Below, one piece after another: positions 48,640 through 57,501 of a DNA stretch of 64,000 nt. This stretch comes from JAJEAD01 sp965221555. Lineage in GTDB: Bacteria; Pseudomonadota; Gammaproteobacteria; HK1. The position numbers and the translations under genes are program-made. The stretch is taken from assembly GCA_965221555.1 (NCBI GenBank), contig OZ244895.1, positions 310,001-374,000 on the forward strand. Direction: 5' to 3'. A model generated the notes under the pieces. The model was not told the DNA's origin. It ran no database searches and saw only the letters and a list, made by a program, of their open reading frames with translations. Numbering within the stretch: the stretch's first letter is position 1; the number at the start of each line of letters is the position of its first letter.

Positions 48640-51261
48640 TTGCACACCACTCGCGCCGCTTCACTTCTCATCACCGCGTACCAGTGGTTGGTCGCGGGAC
48701 TGCTCTTCGCACCGAGACAAAGAGCTGGCGCGGATGCGGCACGCCGGATCGGGATCCGAGTCGCCCTGATGACCGCGAGGCACGGTTCATGTGGGGGCAC
48801 CTCCTGGCGCGGTGTGGTGGCCGGGTGGCTACTCATTGCGGTATCCATTCCGTCTCTCGTCTCCGCCGATGCCCTTGCCACTTCGGACGAACTGAGCATG
48901 TCGGGCGAGTTTATGCCCGAGACTCCAGACGACGGCTCGGCCGCGAAACGCGCACTGAAGCTCGATTATTCGACCGTGTCGCCGACGCTCAGGATCGTAC
49001 TGCCGCCGCCGGACGAGGAAGAGAAGCGGTCGATCAAGAGAGCCCAAGGCAGGGGGCCGCTCTTGATCGGCTTCCATCGCGACATGCCGGACGCTTTCAA
49101 GAGAGACCTGTCGCCCCAGCTCAACTGGACGGAACTCTCCGACGGATCATTCGTCACGTCGGTCTCGGTAACCTCCCCGGAGGCGGAATCGGTGAGGGTG
49201 AGCATCCGGGCGGGGCTCTCGCCGGGGGGAGAGATACGCTTCTTCCGCCCGGGTTCAGAGGTGAGTCTCCGGGTCGTCACGCGGGAAGACTTCCACTTCG
49301 TGGAAGGCGCGATGGAGCCCCTGTGGTCCCCGACGGCCGACGGCGAAACCATCGGAATCGAAGTCTACTTGCCCTCTGCGAAAGCGGTGGGCGTCTTCTC
49401 GCTCAGCGTGGACACAATCGCCCATACCCTCGTCTCGACAACGTCACTGCCCCAGACGCGCAAACTGGCTTGTCCCGATCTCCACATCGATGTCGCGTGC
49501 CGAGAATCGAATATCGACCACGCGAACGAGACCGCAGTGGCGCGCATCCGCTTAGAGGTAGGTGGCTTATCCGGTTATTGCTCCGGTACCGTGCTGAACG
49601 ACAAGGATCCGGACACCGCGATTCCCTATTTCCTGACCGCGAATCACTGCGTAAGTACCGCGGCGGTCGCAAGGACGATCGAGTTTGCCTGGTTCTACCA
49701 GAAGGCGCGCTGCAACGGCAATTCGTTGGACAGCCGCTACCGGAGTATCAGCAGCGGCGCCGATCTCCTGACCACCAGCTCTCAATACGATCAGACCTTA
49801 CTTCGCATTCGCGGCAGCATCCCGGGAGGAGTGTGGTTCAGTGGCTGGAATGCGAGAGTTTTCCTGCATCCGAAAAGCGTGTACGGAATCCATCATCCGG
49901 ATGCTACGGTCAAGAGTTATTCCTCCGGAACCAGCGTGCGCAACGGCGACGTCATAACCAGGACCGAGGATGGCACCATTGTCGAAATCCTCAAGAACTT
50001 GACTCGGGTCGAGTGGATCGAGGGTACCATCGAACCCGGAAGCAGCGGTTCGGGACTGTTCCTGCGAGATGGCGGCGGTCTTGTGGTTGGGGCGGCCTCT
50101 CTTGGACAGGAGGTCTGCGGTCCCGGAGACCCCGCCATGTACGGGTCATTCAGTGATTTTTTCCCTCAGGTGAGCCGCTGGCTCACCCCGGGAGAGCCGC
50201 CACCCCCGAAAGACGATCACGGTGATACCCCGGAGACCGCGAGTGTCGTGAAGGCCCCCTCGTCTGTCCAGGGAATCCTGGAGCGCAATGGCGACCGCGA
50301 CTACTTCAAGTTCACCATCGGCGCACCCGGGGTGCTACGTGTGTATACAACCGGGACAACCGACACCCACGGAACGCTCACCCGGGTCGACGACGGATCC
50401 TCGGTGGAGAACGGAGATGGCGGCGAGGGTTACAATTTCAGTATTCGCTTCGTGTTCGCGACCCCCGGAGATTACTTCGTTCAGGTGGGCGGCTATCTGT
50501 CGCTCACAACGGGAGCCTACACACTCCACGTCAACCACTCGACAGATAACCTCGGCGAGGCGGATTACGTCCTGCCCCTGATGACCGAGGCCGGCAACAC
50601 GCAACGGCAAGGTTTCATCCGACTGATCAACAAGTCGGACCGCAAGGGCACCGTAATCATCCACGCCATCGACGACTCCGGCCAGCGCTTCGGACCCGGG
50701 TCACTGAGTGTGGAAGCGAACGAGTCTCTGAACTTCAATTCCCGGGATCTCGAGCAGGGCAACACCACTTTGGGATTGTACGGCGTCGGGACGGAAGGAA
50801 GCGGTGACTGGCGCGTCGAGCTGCACACCAGCCTGGACATCGAGGCACGCGCCTACATTCGGACCCGCGACGGGTTCCTGACTTCTATGCAAGACGTGGC
50901 CGAGGAGTCCTCCAGCGGGTCGATGCGCTACCGCATCCCCTTCTTCAATCCGGCAAGCAATACCTCGCTGGTGAGCTGGCTCCGGCTGATCAACCCCGGT
51001 ACTTCCTCCGCCACAATCGAGATATCCGGAGTGGATGCCGACGGCGCCGTGGCGCCAGGGGGCAGTGTAGGCCTCACCCTCGCGGCGGGAGCGGCGCGTC
51101 TGCTGAACGCACAGCAGCTCGAGAACGGCGCCAGCGGCCTGAGTGGCCGCCTCGGAGACGGAAAGGGCAAGTGGCAGTTGTGGGTCTCTTCGGATCAGCC
51201 CATCCAGGTCATGGGCTTGATGCGGACCCGCTCGGGGCATCTCAGCAACCTCTCGCGCTGA
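48640..51261 (+). CDS. Secreted trypsin-like (S1) serine protease 3 with PPC and repeat modules
   Basis: The protein is about 873 residues from TTG 48640, aligned to the starts of its paralogs; a GTG at 48598 is also in frame. The catalytic triad is His in FLTANHCVS, Asp in QYDQTLLRI and Ser in EPGSSGSGLFL. The signal peptide follows a first hydrophobic stretch and ends LVSADA. The PPC domain (RDYFKFTIGAPGVLRVYTTG) and the C-terminal module ending MRTRSGHLSNLSR follow. It is the closest paralog of serine protease 1, implying recent duplication around the papain-like gene. Confidence 0.85.
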   Translation: MHTTRAASLLITAYQWLVAGLLFAPRQRAGADAARRIGIRVALMTARHGSCGGTSWRGVVAGWLLIAVSIPSLVSADALATSDELSMSGEFMPETPDDGSAAKRALKLDYSTVSPTLRIVLPPPDEEEKRSIKRAQGRGPLLIGFHRDMPDAFKRDLSPQLNWTELSDGSFVTSVSVTSPEAESVRVSIRAGLSPGGEIRFFRPGSEVSLRVVTREDFHFVEGAMEPLWSPTADGETIGIEVYLPSAKAVGVFSLSVDTIAHTLVSTTSLPQTRKLACPDLHIDVACRESNIDHANETAVARIRLEVGGLSGYCSGTVLNDKDPDTAIPYFLTANHCVSTAAVARTIEFAWFYQKARCNGNSLDSRYRSISSGADLLTTSSQYDQTLLRIRGSIPGGVWFSGWNARVFLHPKSVYGIHHPDATVKSYSSGTSVRNGDVITRTEDGTIVEILKNLTRVEWIEGTIEPGSSGSGLFLRDGGGLVVGAASLGQEVCGPGDPAMYGSFSDFFPQVSRWLTPGEPPPPKDDHGDTPETASVVKAPSSVQGILERNGDRDYFKFTIGAPGVLRVYTTGTTDTHGTLTRVDDGSSVENGDGGEGYNFSIRFVFATPGDYFVQVGGYLSLTTGAYTLHVNHSTDNLGEADYVLPLMTEAGNTQRQGFIRLINKSDRKGTVIIHAIDDSGQRFGPGSLSVEANESLNFNSRDLEQGNTTLGLYGVGTEGSGDWRVELHTSLDIEARAYIRTRDGFLTSMQDVAEESSSGSMRYRIPFFNPASNTSLVSWLRLINPGTSSATIEISGVDADGAVAPGGSVGLTLAAGAARLLNAQQLENGASGLSGRLGDGKGKWQLWVSSDQPIQVMGLMRTRSGHLSNLSR

Positions 51262-51280
51262 GACGCATTGAGGTCCGGCC

Positions 51281-52267
51281 TCAGCCCGCCTGGCGCAGCA
51301 TGATCTCCGGGGGGTGTGGATCGAGGTAGACCTGCCCCTCCACGTAAGGGTTCGGGTAGCGCCGGAAGTGGTGCTTGAGCAGGACCAGGGGGACCACGCG
51401 GGGCAGGATCCCGGCCCGGTAGTCGGCCAGGACCTCCACCATCTCCGCCCGGTCGGTGGCGTCGAGGTGCCGGCTCACGAACCCGAAGAGGTGTTCGAGC
51501 ACGTTGGCGTGCCGTCCCCGGGTCGCCCGACGCGTGAGCGCCGTCATGAGCTCCCGCGCGTACTCGGCGGCGAGCGCGTCGAGGCCGGGATGGCCGGCGC
51601 GGGCGACGAGGCGTCCCATGCGCCGGTAGGCGGCCTGGTTGTGGGCGAGCACCAGGAACTTGTGGGCGGTGTGAAAGGCGACGAGCTTCGCCGGCGTGAG
51701 GCCCGAGGCTTCGAGCTTGCGCCAGCGATCGAAGACGAACACGCGCTCGATGAAGTTCTCGCGCAGACCCGGGTCCCCGAGGCGCCCTTCCTCCTCGCAG
51801 GGCAACAGCGGCAAAGCGGCCATGAGCGTTTCCGCGTAGGCGCCGGCGCCGCGCCCCGCCGGCATCCCTTTAGTGTCGTACACCTTGACCCGCTCCATGC
51901 CGCAGCTCGGCGAGGCGCGCTTGAAGAGGTAGCCGCTGATCCCGTCCCCAAGGCGCGAAGCGGTCGAGCGGGCGAAGTCACGAAGCGCGTCGCCCACGTC
52001 GAGATCCGGATCCGCCCTGCCCCGCACCCGGATCTCGCCACCGGCGCGCACCAGGCGGATGGGCGGGCGGGGGGTGCCGAGGCCGATCGCCACCTCCGGA
52101 CACACCGGGACGAACTCGAAGTAGCGCGCGAGCGTGCCGGTGATGTAGGCGTCGCGCTTGTGGCCACCGTCGTGGCGCACCGCCGCGCCGAGCAGGCAGC
52201 TGCTGATGCCGACCCGGATGCGCTCTTGCCGGGTTTCCGTTTGCGCTTCTCCGCCCGAGGGCGGCAC
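51281..52267 (-). CDS. DUF523 and DUF1722 domain protein (YbgA-like)
   Basis: The protein is 328 residues from GTG 52267 (the frame continues upstream but overlaps the divergent rhodanese gene). The DUF523 part carries GISSCLLGAAVRHDGGHKRD and KRASPSCGMERVKVYD with conserved Cys. The DUF1722 part begins near residue 195 (FVFDRWRKLEASGLTPAKL) and ends with a typical YPNPYVEGQVYLDPHPPEIM. The fused arrangement is known in proteobacteria; the function is not established. Divergent from the rhodanese gene with a 55-bp gap between the starts. Confidence 0.85.
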   Translation of the reverse strand: MPPSGGEAQTETRQERIRVGISSCLLGAAVRHDGGHKRDAYITGTLARYFEFVPVCPEVAIGLGTPRPPIRLVRAGGEIRVRGRADPDLDVGDALRDFARSTASRLGDGISGYLFKRASPSCGMERVKVYDTKGMPAGRGAGAYAETLMAALPLLPCEEEGRLGDPGLRENFIERVFVFDRWRKLEASGLTPAKLVAFHTAHKFLVLAHNQAAYRRMGRLVARAGHPGLDALAAEYARELMTALTRRATRGRHANVLEHLFGFVSRHLDATDRAEMVEVLADYRAGILPRVVPLVLLKHHFRRYPNPYVEGQVYLDPHPPEIMLRQAG

Positions 52268-52322
52268 GCGTCCTGTACCATCGCCGGCCTGCGTGTCCGG
52301 CGAGCCTTTGCGGGGAGGGTGA

Positions 52323-52748
52323 ATGGCCATCAAGAACATTCTCGCGGAAGTCGAGGAGATCAAGAAGAACCTTGAGAATCTGGGCTGCGCCGAGCTCGAG
52401 GCGGAGCTCGAAGCCGATTCCGGGTTTCTGCTCCTCGACATCCGCGAGATTCAGGAACGCGTGGACCTCGGGACCATTCCCGGGGCGAAGCACGCGCCCC
52501 GGGGAATGCTCGAATTCTGGGCGGATCCGAAGAGCCCCTACTACCGCGACTGGTTCGAAGAGGGACGGCGCACCGTGCTCTTCTGCGCGGGCGGCGCCCG
52601 CTCCGCGCTCGCCGCGCGCGCCCTGCTCGACATGGGATTCCGGGACGTCGCCCACCTCGAAGGCGGCTTCAAGGCATGGAAGGAGTCGGGAAGAAGCGTC
52701 GAGGACGTGAGCGCGACCAGCCGCTGGGTGCGTCGCGACAAGAACTGA
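52323..52748 (+). CDS. Rhodanese-like domain protein
   Basis: This 141-residue single rhodanese domain has the active-site loop CAGGARSAL, with Cys as nucleophile, preceded by the conserved LLLDIREIQERVDLGTIPGA (substrate-side Asp-Ile-Arg) and followed by HLEGGFKAWKESG. It is probably a sulfur transferase or sulfane-sulfur carrier. No partner gene indicates the pathway. A helix of about 35 residues precedes the domain. The cytoplasmic location follows from the lack of a signal peptide. Confidence 0.9.
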   Translation: MAIKNILAEVEEIKKNLENLGCAELEAELEADSGFLLLDIREIQERVDLGTIPGAKHAPRGMLEFWADPKSPYYRDWFEEGRRTVLFCAGGARSALAARALLDMGFRDVAHLEGGFKAWKESGRSVEDVSATSRWVRRDKN

Positions 52749-52858
52749 GAAGACGAGCCGAAGGCGGGTCCCGCGCGAAGGATCGGGATTCGCCGGCCTC
52801 GTCTCACGCCGCTACCCGGCGGCGCCCGGGGTGACCGAAAACCGGTGAGATTCGCCGC

Positions 52859-53281
52859 TCAATCGTCCTCGGGGGGCGAGCGCCGGGCCTGCTTGAGGAG
52901 GGCGCGACGGCGCTTGTCTTCGGCCCACCGCCGCTTCGAGGCCACGGTGGGCCGGGTCGCCACACGTGGCCGAGGGGCCTGCGCCGCGCGGCGGATGAGA
53001 GCGGCGAGGCGCGCCCGCGCATCCTCCCGGTTGCGCTCCTGAGCGCGAAAGCGCCGCGCCTCGATGACGAGCACGCCCTCGCGGTTGATGCGGTTGCGGG
53101 CGAGGCGCAGCAGGCGTTCGCGCACCGCCTCGGGCAGGGACTCGGAGCCGCGCACGTCGAAGCGCAACTGCACCGCGCTCGACACCTTGTTGACGTTCTG
53201 CCCGCCCGGCCCCGAGGCGCGGATGAAACGCCAGGTCAGCTCGTTCTCACGCAGCGCGATGGTGGGGGTGGCATGCAGCAT
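52859..53281 (-). CDS. arfB: Alternative ribosome-rescue factor ArfB (YaeJ), peptidyl-tRNA hydrolase
   Basis: The protein is 140 residues. The catalytic GGQ motif is in RASGPGGQNVNKVSSAVQLR, as in class-I release factors. The C-terminus has the basic tail (KRRWAEDKRRRALLKQARR) that enters the mRNA channel of stalled ribosomes. The full length and both features match ArfB. It hydrolyses peptidyl-tRNA on ribosomes stalled without a stop codon. The ATG at 53281 is preceded by a region shared with the neighbouring glutathione transferase gene end (25 bp gap). Confidence 0.95.
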   Translation of the reverse strand: MLHATPTIALRENELTWRFIRASGPGGQNVNKVSSAVQLRFDVRGSESLPEAVRERLLRLARNRINREGVLVIEARRFRAQERNREDARARLAALIRRAAQAPRPRVATRPTVASKRRWAEDKRRRALLKQARRSPPEDD

Positions 53282-53305
53282 GGCGGCGCTCGGGGCGCCG
53301 GCGCC

Positions 53306-53926
53306 CTACGCGAATGCGTCGTCCATCCCGCGCGCCACCGCGGGACGCTGCTCGATGGCGCGGTACCAGCGCGCGACGTGGGGGAAGTCGTCGAGCGCGA
53401 CGCCCTGCCACTCGTGGCGCGCGGTCCAGGGGAAGACCGCGATGTCCGCGATCGAGTAGTCGCCGGCGAGGTACTCGCGCCCTTGAAGGCGCTGGTCGAG
53501 CACCCCCCACAGGCGGCGGGTCTCCTTCGTGTAGCGCTCGATGCCGTAGGCCACCTTCTCCTTGGCCGCCATGCGGAAGTGGTGGGCCTGGCCGAACATC
53601 GGCCCCACCCCGCCCATCTGGAACATCAGCCACTGGATGACCTCGTAGCGCTCGGCCATGTCCGCGGGCAGGAAGCGGCCGTGCTTCTCGGCGAGGTACA
53701 TGAGGATCGCGCCCGATTCGATCACGGTGTAGGGCCGGCCGCCGGGACCCTCGGAATCGACGATGGCGGGGATCTTCTGATTGGGGTTGATCGCGGTGTA
53801 GGCGTCGGTGAACTGGTCGCCCGCGCCGATGTCGATCTTGTGCAGGGTGTAGGGAACGCCGAGCTCCTCGACCATCACCGTCACCTTGCGCCCGTTCGAG
53901 GTCTTCCAGCTATAAACGTCGAGCAT
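53306..53926 (-). CDS. Glutathione S-transferase, nu-class-like (YghU/YfcG type)
   Basis: The protein is 206 residues from ATG 53926 (MLDVYSWKTSNGRKV), chosen because GGAGAAGGGC lies just before it; an upstream ATG adds 6 residues. The N-terminal thioredoxin fold has the Thr-Ser-Asn motif in place of Tyr/Ser of other classes, and NPNQKIPAIVD and VIESGAILMYLAEK for glutathione binding. The C-terminal helical domain has GDYSIADIAVFPWT. Nu-class enzymes have disulfide-bond reductase activity with glutathione. It lies between arfB and the molybdopterin-type dehydrogenase. Confidence 0.9.
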   Translation of the reverse strand: MLDVYSWKTSNGRKVTVMVEELGVPYTLHKIDIGAGDQFTDAYTAINPNQKIPAIVDSEGPGGRPYTVIESGAILMYLAEKHGRFLPADMAERYEVIQWLMFQMGGVGPMFGQAHHFRMAAKEKVAYGIERYTKETRRLWGVLDQRLQGREYLAGDYSIADIAVFPWTARHEWQGVALDDFPHVARWYRAIEQRPAVARGMDDAFA

Positions 53927-53987
53927 GCCCTTCTCCTTCCCCACGCAGGGGCGCCGTTGCTCCTTGTGTGGCGCGCATCAGCCTACA

Positions 53988-56393
53988 TCATTCCCCGGGT
54001 CCCGGTCCGGTGCGCGCGTGCTCGATCGCCCGCCACACCCGGAAGGGGGTGTAGGGCGGGTCGAGGTGGCGCACTCCGAGGTCCCACAGGGCGTCGACGA
54101 GGGCGTTGCCGATCGCGCTCGGCGGGCCATTGCTGCCGCACTCCCCCACGCCCTTGACGCCGAGCGCGGTGTGGGGGCTCGGGGTCTCGCGGTAGGAGAG
54201 GTGGAAGGCGGGCATCATGTCGGCGCGGGGCATCGCGTAGTCGAGGAAGGAGGCGCTGAGAAGCTGGCCGGCCTCGTCGTAGACGATCTGCTCCTGGAGC
54301 GCCTGCCCGATGCCCTGGCCGAGGCCGCCGTGGATCTGCCCGTCGACAATGAGCGGATTGATGACGAGGCCGCAGTCGTCCACGGTGTGGTAGTCGCGCA
54401 GACGCACCGCGCCGGTCTCGATGTCCACCCGCAGCACCACGAGGTGCATGCCGGTCGGGAAGGTGTCTCCGAGCGGGTCGTGGCGCACGGTCTCGTCGAG
54501 GCCGAGCTCGAAGCCTGCCTCCGGATAGTCGTTGCCGGTGTGCGCCAGGCGGGCGACCTCGCGAAAGCGGAGCGCGCGGTCGGTGCCGGCCACCGAGAAA
54601 CGGCTCTGCGCGTACTCGATGTCCTCTACCGCCGCCTCCAGGAGGTGGGCGGCGAGGCGCCGGCCCTTCTCCACGATGCGCGCGCCCGCTTCGGCCACCG
54701 CCATCCCCGCGGTGGCGGCGGAGCGCATGCCCCCGGTGCCGATGTTGCCGGCGTCGCGGTCGGTGTCGCCCTGGCGGAACGCAACGTCGGCGATGTCCAC
54801 CCCGAGCGCGTCGGCCGCGATCTGGCGGAAGGTGATCTCGTGGCCCTGACCGTGCGAGTGGCTGCCCGCCGAGACCAGGGCCCGGCCGTCCTCGTGCACC
54901 GTGATCCGGCCCGCCTCCCAGGTGCCGAAGTCCGCCTCCCGGCCGAGGCCCCGGCTCGGGCCGCCGAGGCCGGCGTGGTCGACGAAGGCGCTCATGCCGA
55001 TGCCGAGACGCCACGGGCCTGCCTCCGCCCGGGACCAGGCCTGCTCCTCGCGAAGCGCCGGGTAGTCCACGGCGCGGAGCAGCGCCTCCTGCTGGGCGGC
55101 GGGGTGGCCGGAGTCGTACTCGGTGCCCAGCGGATTGGTGTAGGGGTAGTCGTGCGGGGAGAGGTAGTTGCGCGCGCGGAGTTCGGCCGGATCGAGGCCG
55201 GTCTCGCGCGCCGCCTGGTCCACCAGGCGCTCCCCGGCCGTGATCTGCGCTTCGGCGACCCCGCGGTAGGCGTCGATGGGCAGGGTATTGGTGTACACGC
55301 CCGTCACCCGCACGTGCGCGGCCGGCGTGCGGTAGAGGCAGGTGGCGAGGTTGCCGTAGCGCACCCCCGCGATCAGGGCGTTGAAGGTGCTCTCGTAGGC
55401 GCCGTGCGCCGCGAGCGCTTCCAGTTCGAGCGCGAGCATGCGGCCCTCGGCGTCGAGCGCAAGGCGGGCCCGGGTCAGGAAGTCCCGGGCGTGGGTGTCG
55501 CTCGCGTAGCTCTCCTGGCGGGTGGCGGCAAAGCGCACCGGGCGCCCGACGAGACGCGCCGCGTGAAGCACCACCGGGATCTCGGGGTAGAAGTACGCCT
55601 TGGTGCCGAAGCCGCCGCCCACGTCCGGAGCGATGACCCGGAAGCGGTGCACGGGCAGGCCGAAGACGTCGGCCGCGAGCCAGCGCCGCAGGGGATGGGG
55701 CACCTGGGAGCTGGCGTGAAGGGTGTAGCGCCCGTCCGCCGGATCGTAGGCGCCAAGGTAGGCGCGCGGCTCGATCGCGCTGCCCGTGACCCGGGGGGCG
55801 CGGATGTCGAGCTCGCTCACGTGGGCGGCGCGGGCGAAAGCGGCGCGCACCGCCCGCGGGTCTCCGAGGGAGGCGATGTGGACCACGTTGGTTCCGAACT
55901 CCGGATGAAGCACCGGGCTCTCCGGGGCGAGCGCTTCGCCGACACCGGTGAGGGCCGGCAGCTCCTCGTACTCGACCTCCACCGCCTCCGCCGCGTCCCG
56001 GGCCTCTTCGGCGCCGCGGGCGACGACCGCGGCGACCTGGTCGCCGACGTGGCGCACCGCGTCGCGGGCAAAGACCGGGCGCTGCGCGCAGTTCATCGGC
56101 CGCCCGTCGTCGAAGGGCACCTGCACCACCGGCGGAATCAGGCGCCCGAGCCCCGCCGCGTCCCACTCCTTCGCGGTGAGCACGCGCAGCACCCCGGGCA
56201 TCGCGAGCGCTTCCCGGGTCGCGATGCGCGCGATGCGGGCGTGGCCGTGGGGACTGCGCACGAATGCGGCGTGCGCGGCGCCGGCGGGGAGGATGTCGTC
56301 GACGTAGCGCCCGCGGCCGCTCAGGAAACGGCAGTCCTCATCCCGGGGCAGGGGCTTGCCGACGTACCGGCGCGGGGTCTCGGGCCCGGGCAT
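53988..56393 (-). CDS. Xanthine-dehydrogenase-family molybdopterin-binding subunit (CoxL-like, form II)
   Basis: This 801-residue protein carries RYVGKPLPRDEDCRFLSGRG at the start, DVGGGFGTKAYFYPE in the middle, and the active-site Glu in ALGVKGVGECGSNGPP near the C-terminus, all typical of molybdenum-cofactor large subunits. The loop reads DAYRGVAEAQ, so it lacks the AYRCSFR motif of true CO dehydrogenase (form I) and belongs to the form II group with unknown substrates. No small [2Fe-2S] or medium FAD subunit lies next to it, which is unusual. Confidence 0.9.
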   Translation of the reverse strand: MPGPETPRRYVGKPLPRDEDCRFLSGRGRYVDDILPAGAAHAAFVRSPHGHARIARIATREALAMPGVLRVLTAKEWDAAGLGRLIPPVVQVPFDDGRPMNCAQRPVFARDAVRHVGDQVAAVVARGAEEARDAAEAVEVEYEELPALTGVGEALAPESPVLHPEFGTNVVHIASLGDPRAVRAAFARAAHVSELDIRAPRVTGSAIEPRAYLGAYDPADGRYTLHASSQVPHPLRRWLAADVFGLPVHRFRVIAPDVGGGFGTKAYFYPEIPVVLHAARLVGRPVRFAATRQESYASDTHARDFLTRARLALDAEGRMLALELEALAAHGAYESTFNALIAGVRYGNLATCLYRTPAAHVRVTGVYTNTLPIDAYRGVAEAQITAGERLVDQAARETGLDPAELRARNYLSPHDYPYTNPLGTEYDSGHPAAQQEALLRAVDYPALREEQAWSRAEAGPWRLGIGMSAFVDHAGLGGPSRGLGREADFGTWEAGRITVHEDGRALVSAGSHSHGQGHEITFRQIAADALGVDIADVAFRQGDTDRDAGNIGTGGMRSAATAGMAVAEAGARIVEKGRRLAAHLLEAAVEDIEYAQSRFSVAGTDRALRFREVARLAHTGNDYPEAGFELGLDETVRHDPLGDTFPTGMHLVVLRVDIETGAVRLRDYHTVDDCGLVINPLIVDGQIHGGLGQGIGQALQEQIVYDEAGQLLSASFLDYAMPRADMMPAFHLSYRETPSPHTALGVKGVGECGSNGPPSAIGNALVDALWDLGVRHLDPPYTPFRVWRAIEHARTGPGPGE

Positions 56394-56526
56394 GGCGCGC
56401 CCTCACCTCGACCCGCGTTGGACGCGGTCCACGCCGGCAAAGGCGCGGCCGCGGCCGTGAATCGGTGGAGAATTGCGGCCAGGCACTGGGCTGTCCCCCG
56501 GTACGGATCGATCGGCGCGGGGCGGG

Positions 56527-57501
56527 TCAGAGCTCCGCCGAGACCCGACCCTGCTCGAGGAGGGCTTCGAAGGCGCTCAGGGTCTCCGCGGTGCCCTCTT
56601 CCACCGAGATCGAACCATAGTCGCCGATGTGGGCACGGAGCAGGGCGTCGGTGTCGTCGGCGGGAAAGGGCAGGGGCGCGCCGCTCGATCGCACTCGCGC
56701 GCCGGGACGCAGCCGGCGCAGCGTTTCGAGTCCCTCCTCCACGCTTGCGACCCTTCCGTTGCAGTCGAACACCGCCGCGCCCTCGCGCTCCCGGGAGACG
56801 GACTGGACGAACGCGGCCGCGATCTCGCCCGCGTAGAGGTAGGAGACGGCGCCGCTGAAGGGCACCTCGTACTCGCGCCCCAGCGCCGCCGCGAGGATTG
56901 CGACCGTGGTCTTCGAGGTCATGCCCTGATCGCGGCCGACGCCGTACACGACGCCCGGGCGGATGCCGATGCTCGGCACCTGCCAGTCCCGCCAGTAGAC
57001 CCGCGCCAACGCTTCGTCGCAGGCCTTGTAGGCGCCGTAGAGGGTGGCGAGCCAGGGAGTGTCCGGACCCGCCCCGTGGGCGGCGACGGAGCTCGCGTAG
57101 GCGAGCCGCCGCAAGCCCTGGCGGCGTGCCGCCTCGAACACCGCCACGGTGCCCACCACGTTGGCGCGCGCGCCCGCCACCGGGTCGGCGCGACAGAAGG
57201 GCACCTGCAACGCGGCGAGGTGAATGATGGCGCCGATCCCGTGCGCCGACACCACCCGGTCCAGGGCCTCGGCGTCGGCGATGTCGCCCCGCTCCCAGGC
57301 CACCCGGTCGAGCTCTTCCGCCGAGAGGAGCAGACCGGGGCGGCGGCGACCGGAGTCCAGATCGAAGGCGACGGTGGGGATGCCGGCCCGCACCAGGATT
57401 GCGAGCGTCCAGCTCCCGATGCATCCGCCCGCGCCGGTGACGAGCACCGGACGGTCGAAGTCCTCGCGGCGGGCGGCGAAGCGGCCGGTCAGAGAGTCCA
57501 A
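56527..57501 (-). CDS. NAD-dependent epimerase/dehydratase family protein
   Basis: The protein is about 324 residues. The nucleotide-binding motif VLVTGAGGCIGSWTLAILV is near residue 18, the catalytic Ser in YASSV, and YGAYKACDEALA contains the Tyr-x3-Lys of short-chain dehydrogenases. A start at TTG 57501 overlaps the stop of the upstream DadA-like gene; GTG at about 57456 is an alternative. The open frame running further up to 58878 is a shadow of that gene. The substrate is unknown; a sugar nucleotide is typical, but the neighbours point to small-molecule catabolism. Confidence 0.8.
   Translation of the reverse strand: MDSLTGRFAARREDFDRPVLVTGAGGCIGSWTLAILVRAGIPTVAFDLDSGRRRPGLLLSAEELDRVAWERGDIADAEALDRVVSAHGIGAIIHLAALQVPFCRADPVAGARANVVGTVAVFEAARRQGLRRLAYASSVAAHGAGPDTPWLATLYGAYKACDEALARVYWRDWQVPSIGIRPGVVYGVGRDQGMTSKTTVAILAAALGREYEVPFSGAVSYLYAGEIAAAFVQSVSREREGAAVFDCNGRVASVEEGLETLRRLRPGARVRSSGAPLPFPADDTDALLRAHIGDYGSISVEEGTAETLSAFEALLEQGRVSAEL

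Noticed and set aside
38017..51261. Rhombosortase-type GlyGly-CTERM sorting of the proteases
   Set aside because: C-termini end in TRSGHLSNLSR or have no terminal hydrophobic helix with a basic tail; no rhombosortase gene seen.
53988..56393. Aerobic CO dehydrogenase CoxL (form I)
   Set aside because: The AYRCSFR motif is absent; the loop reads AYRGVAEAQ.
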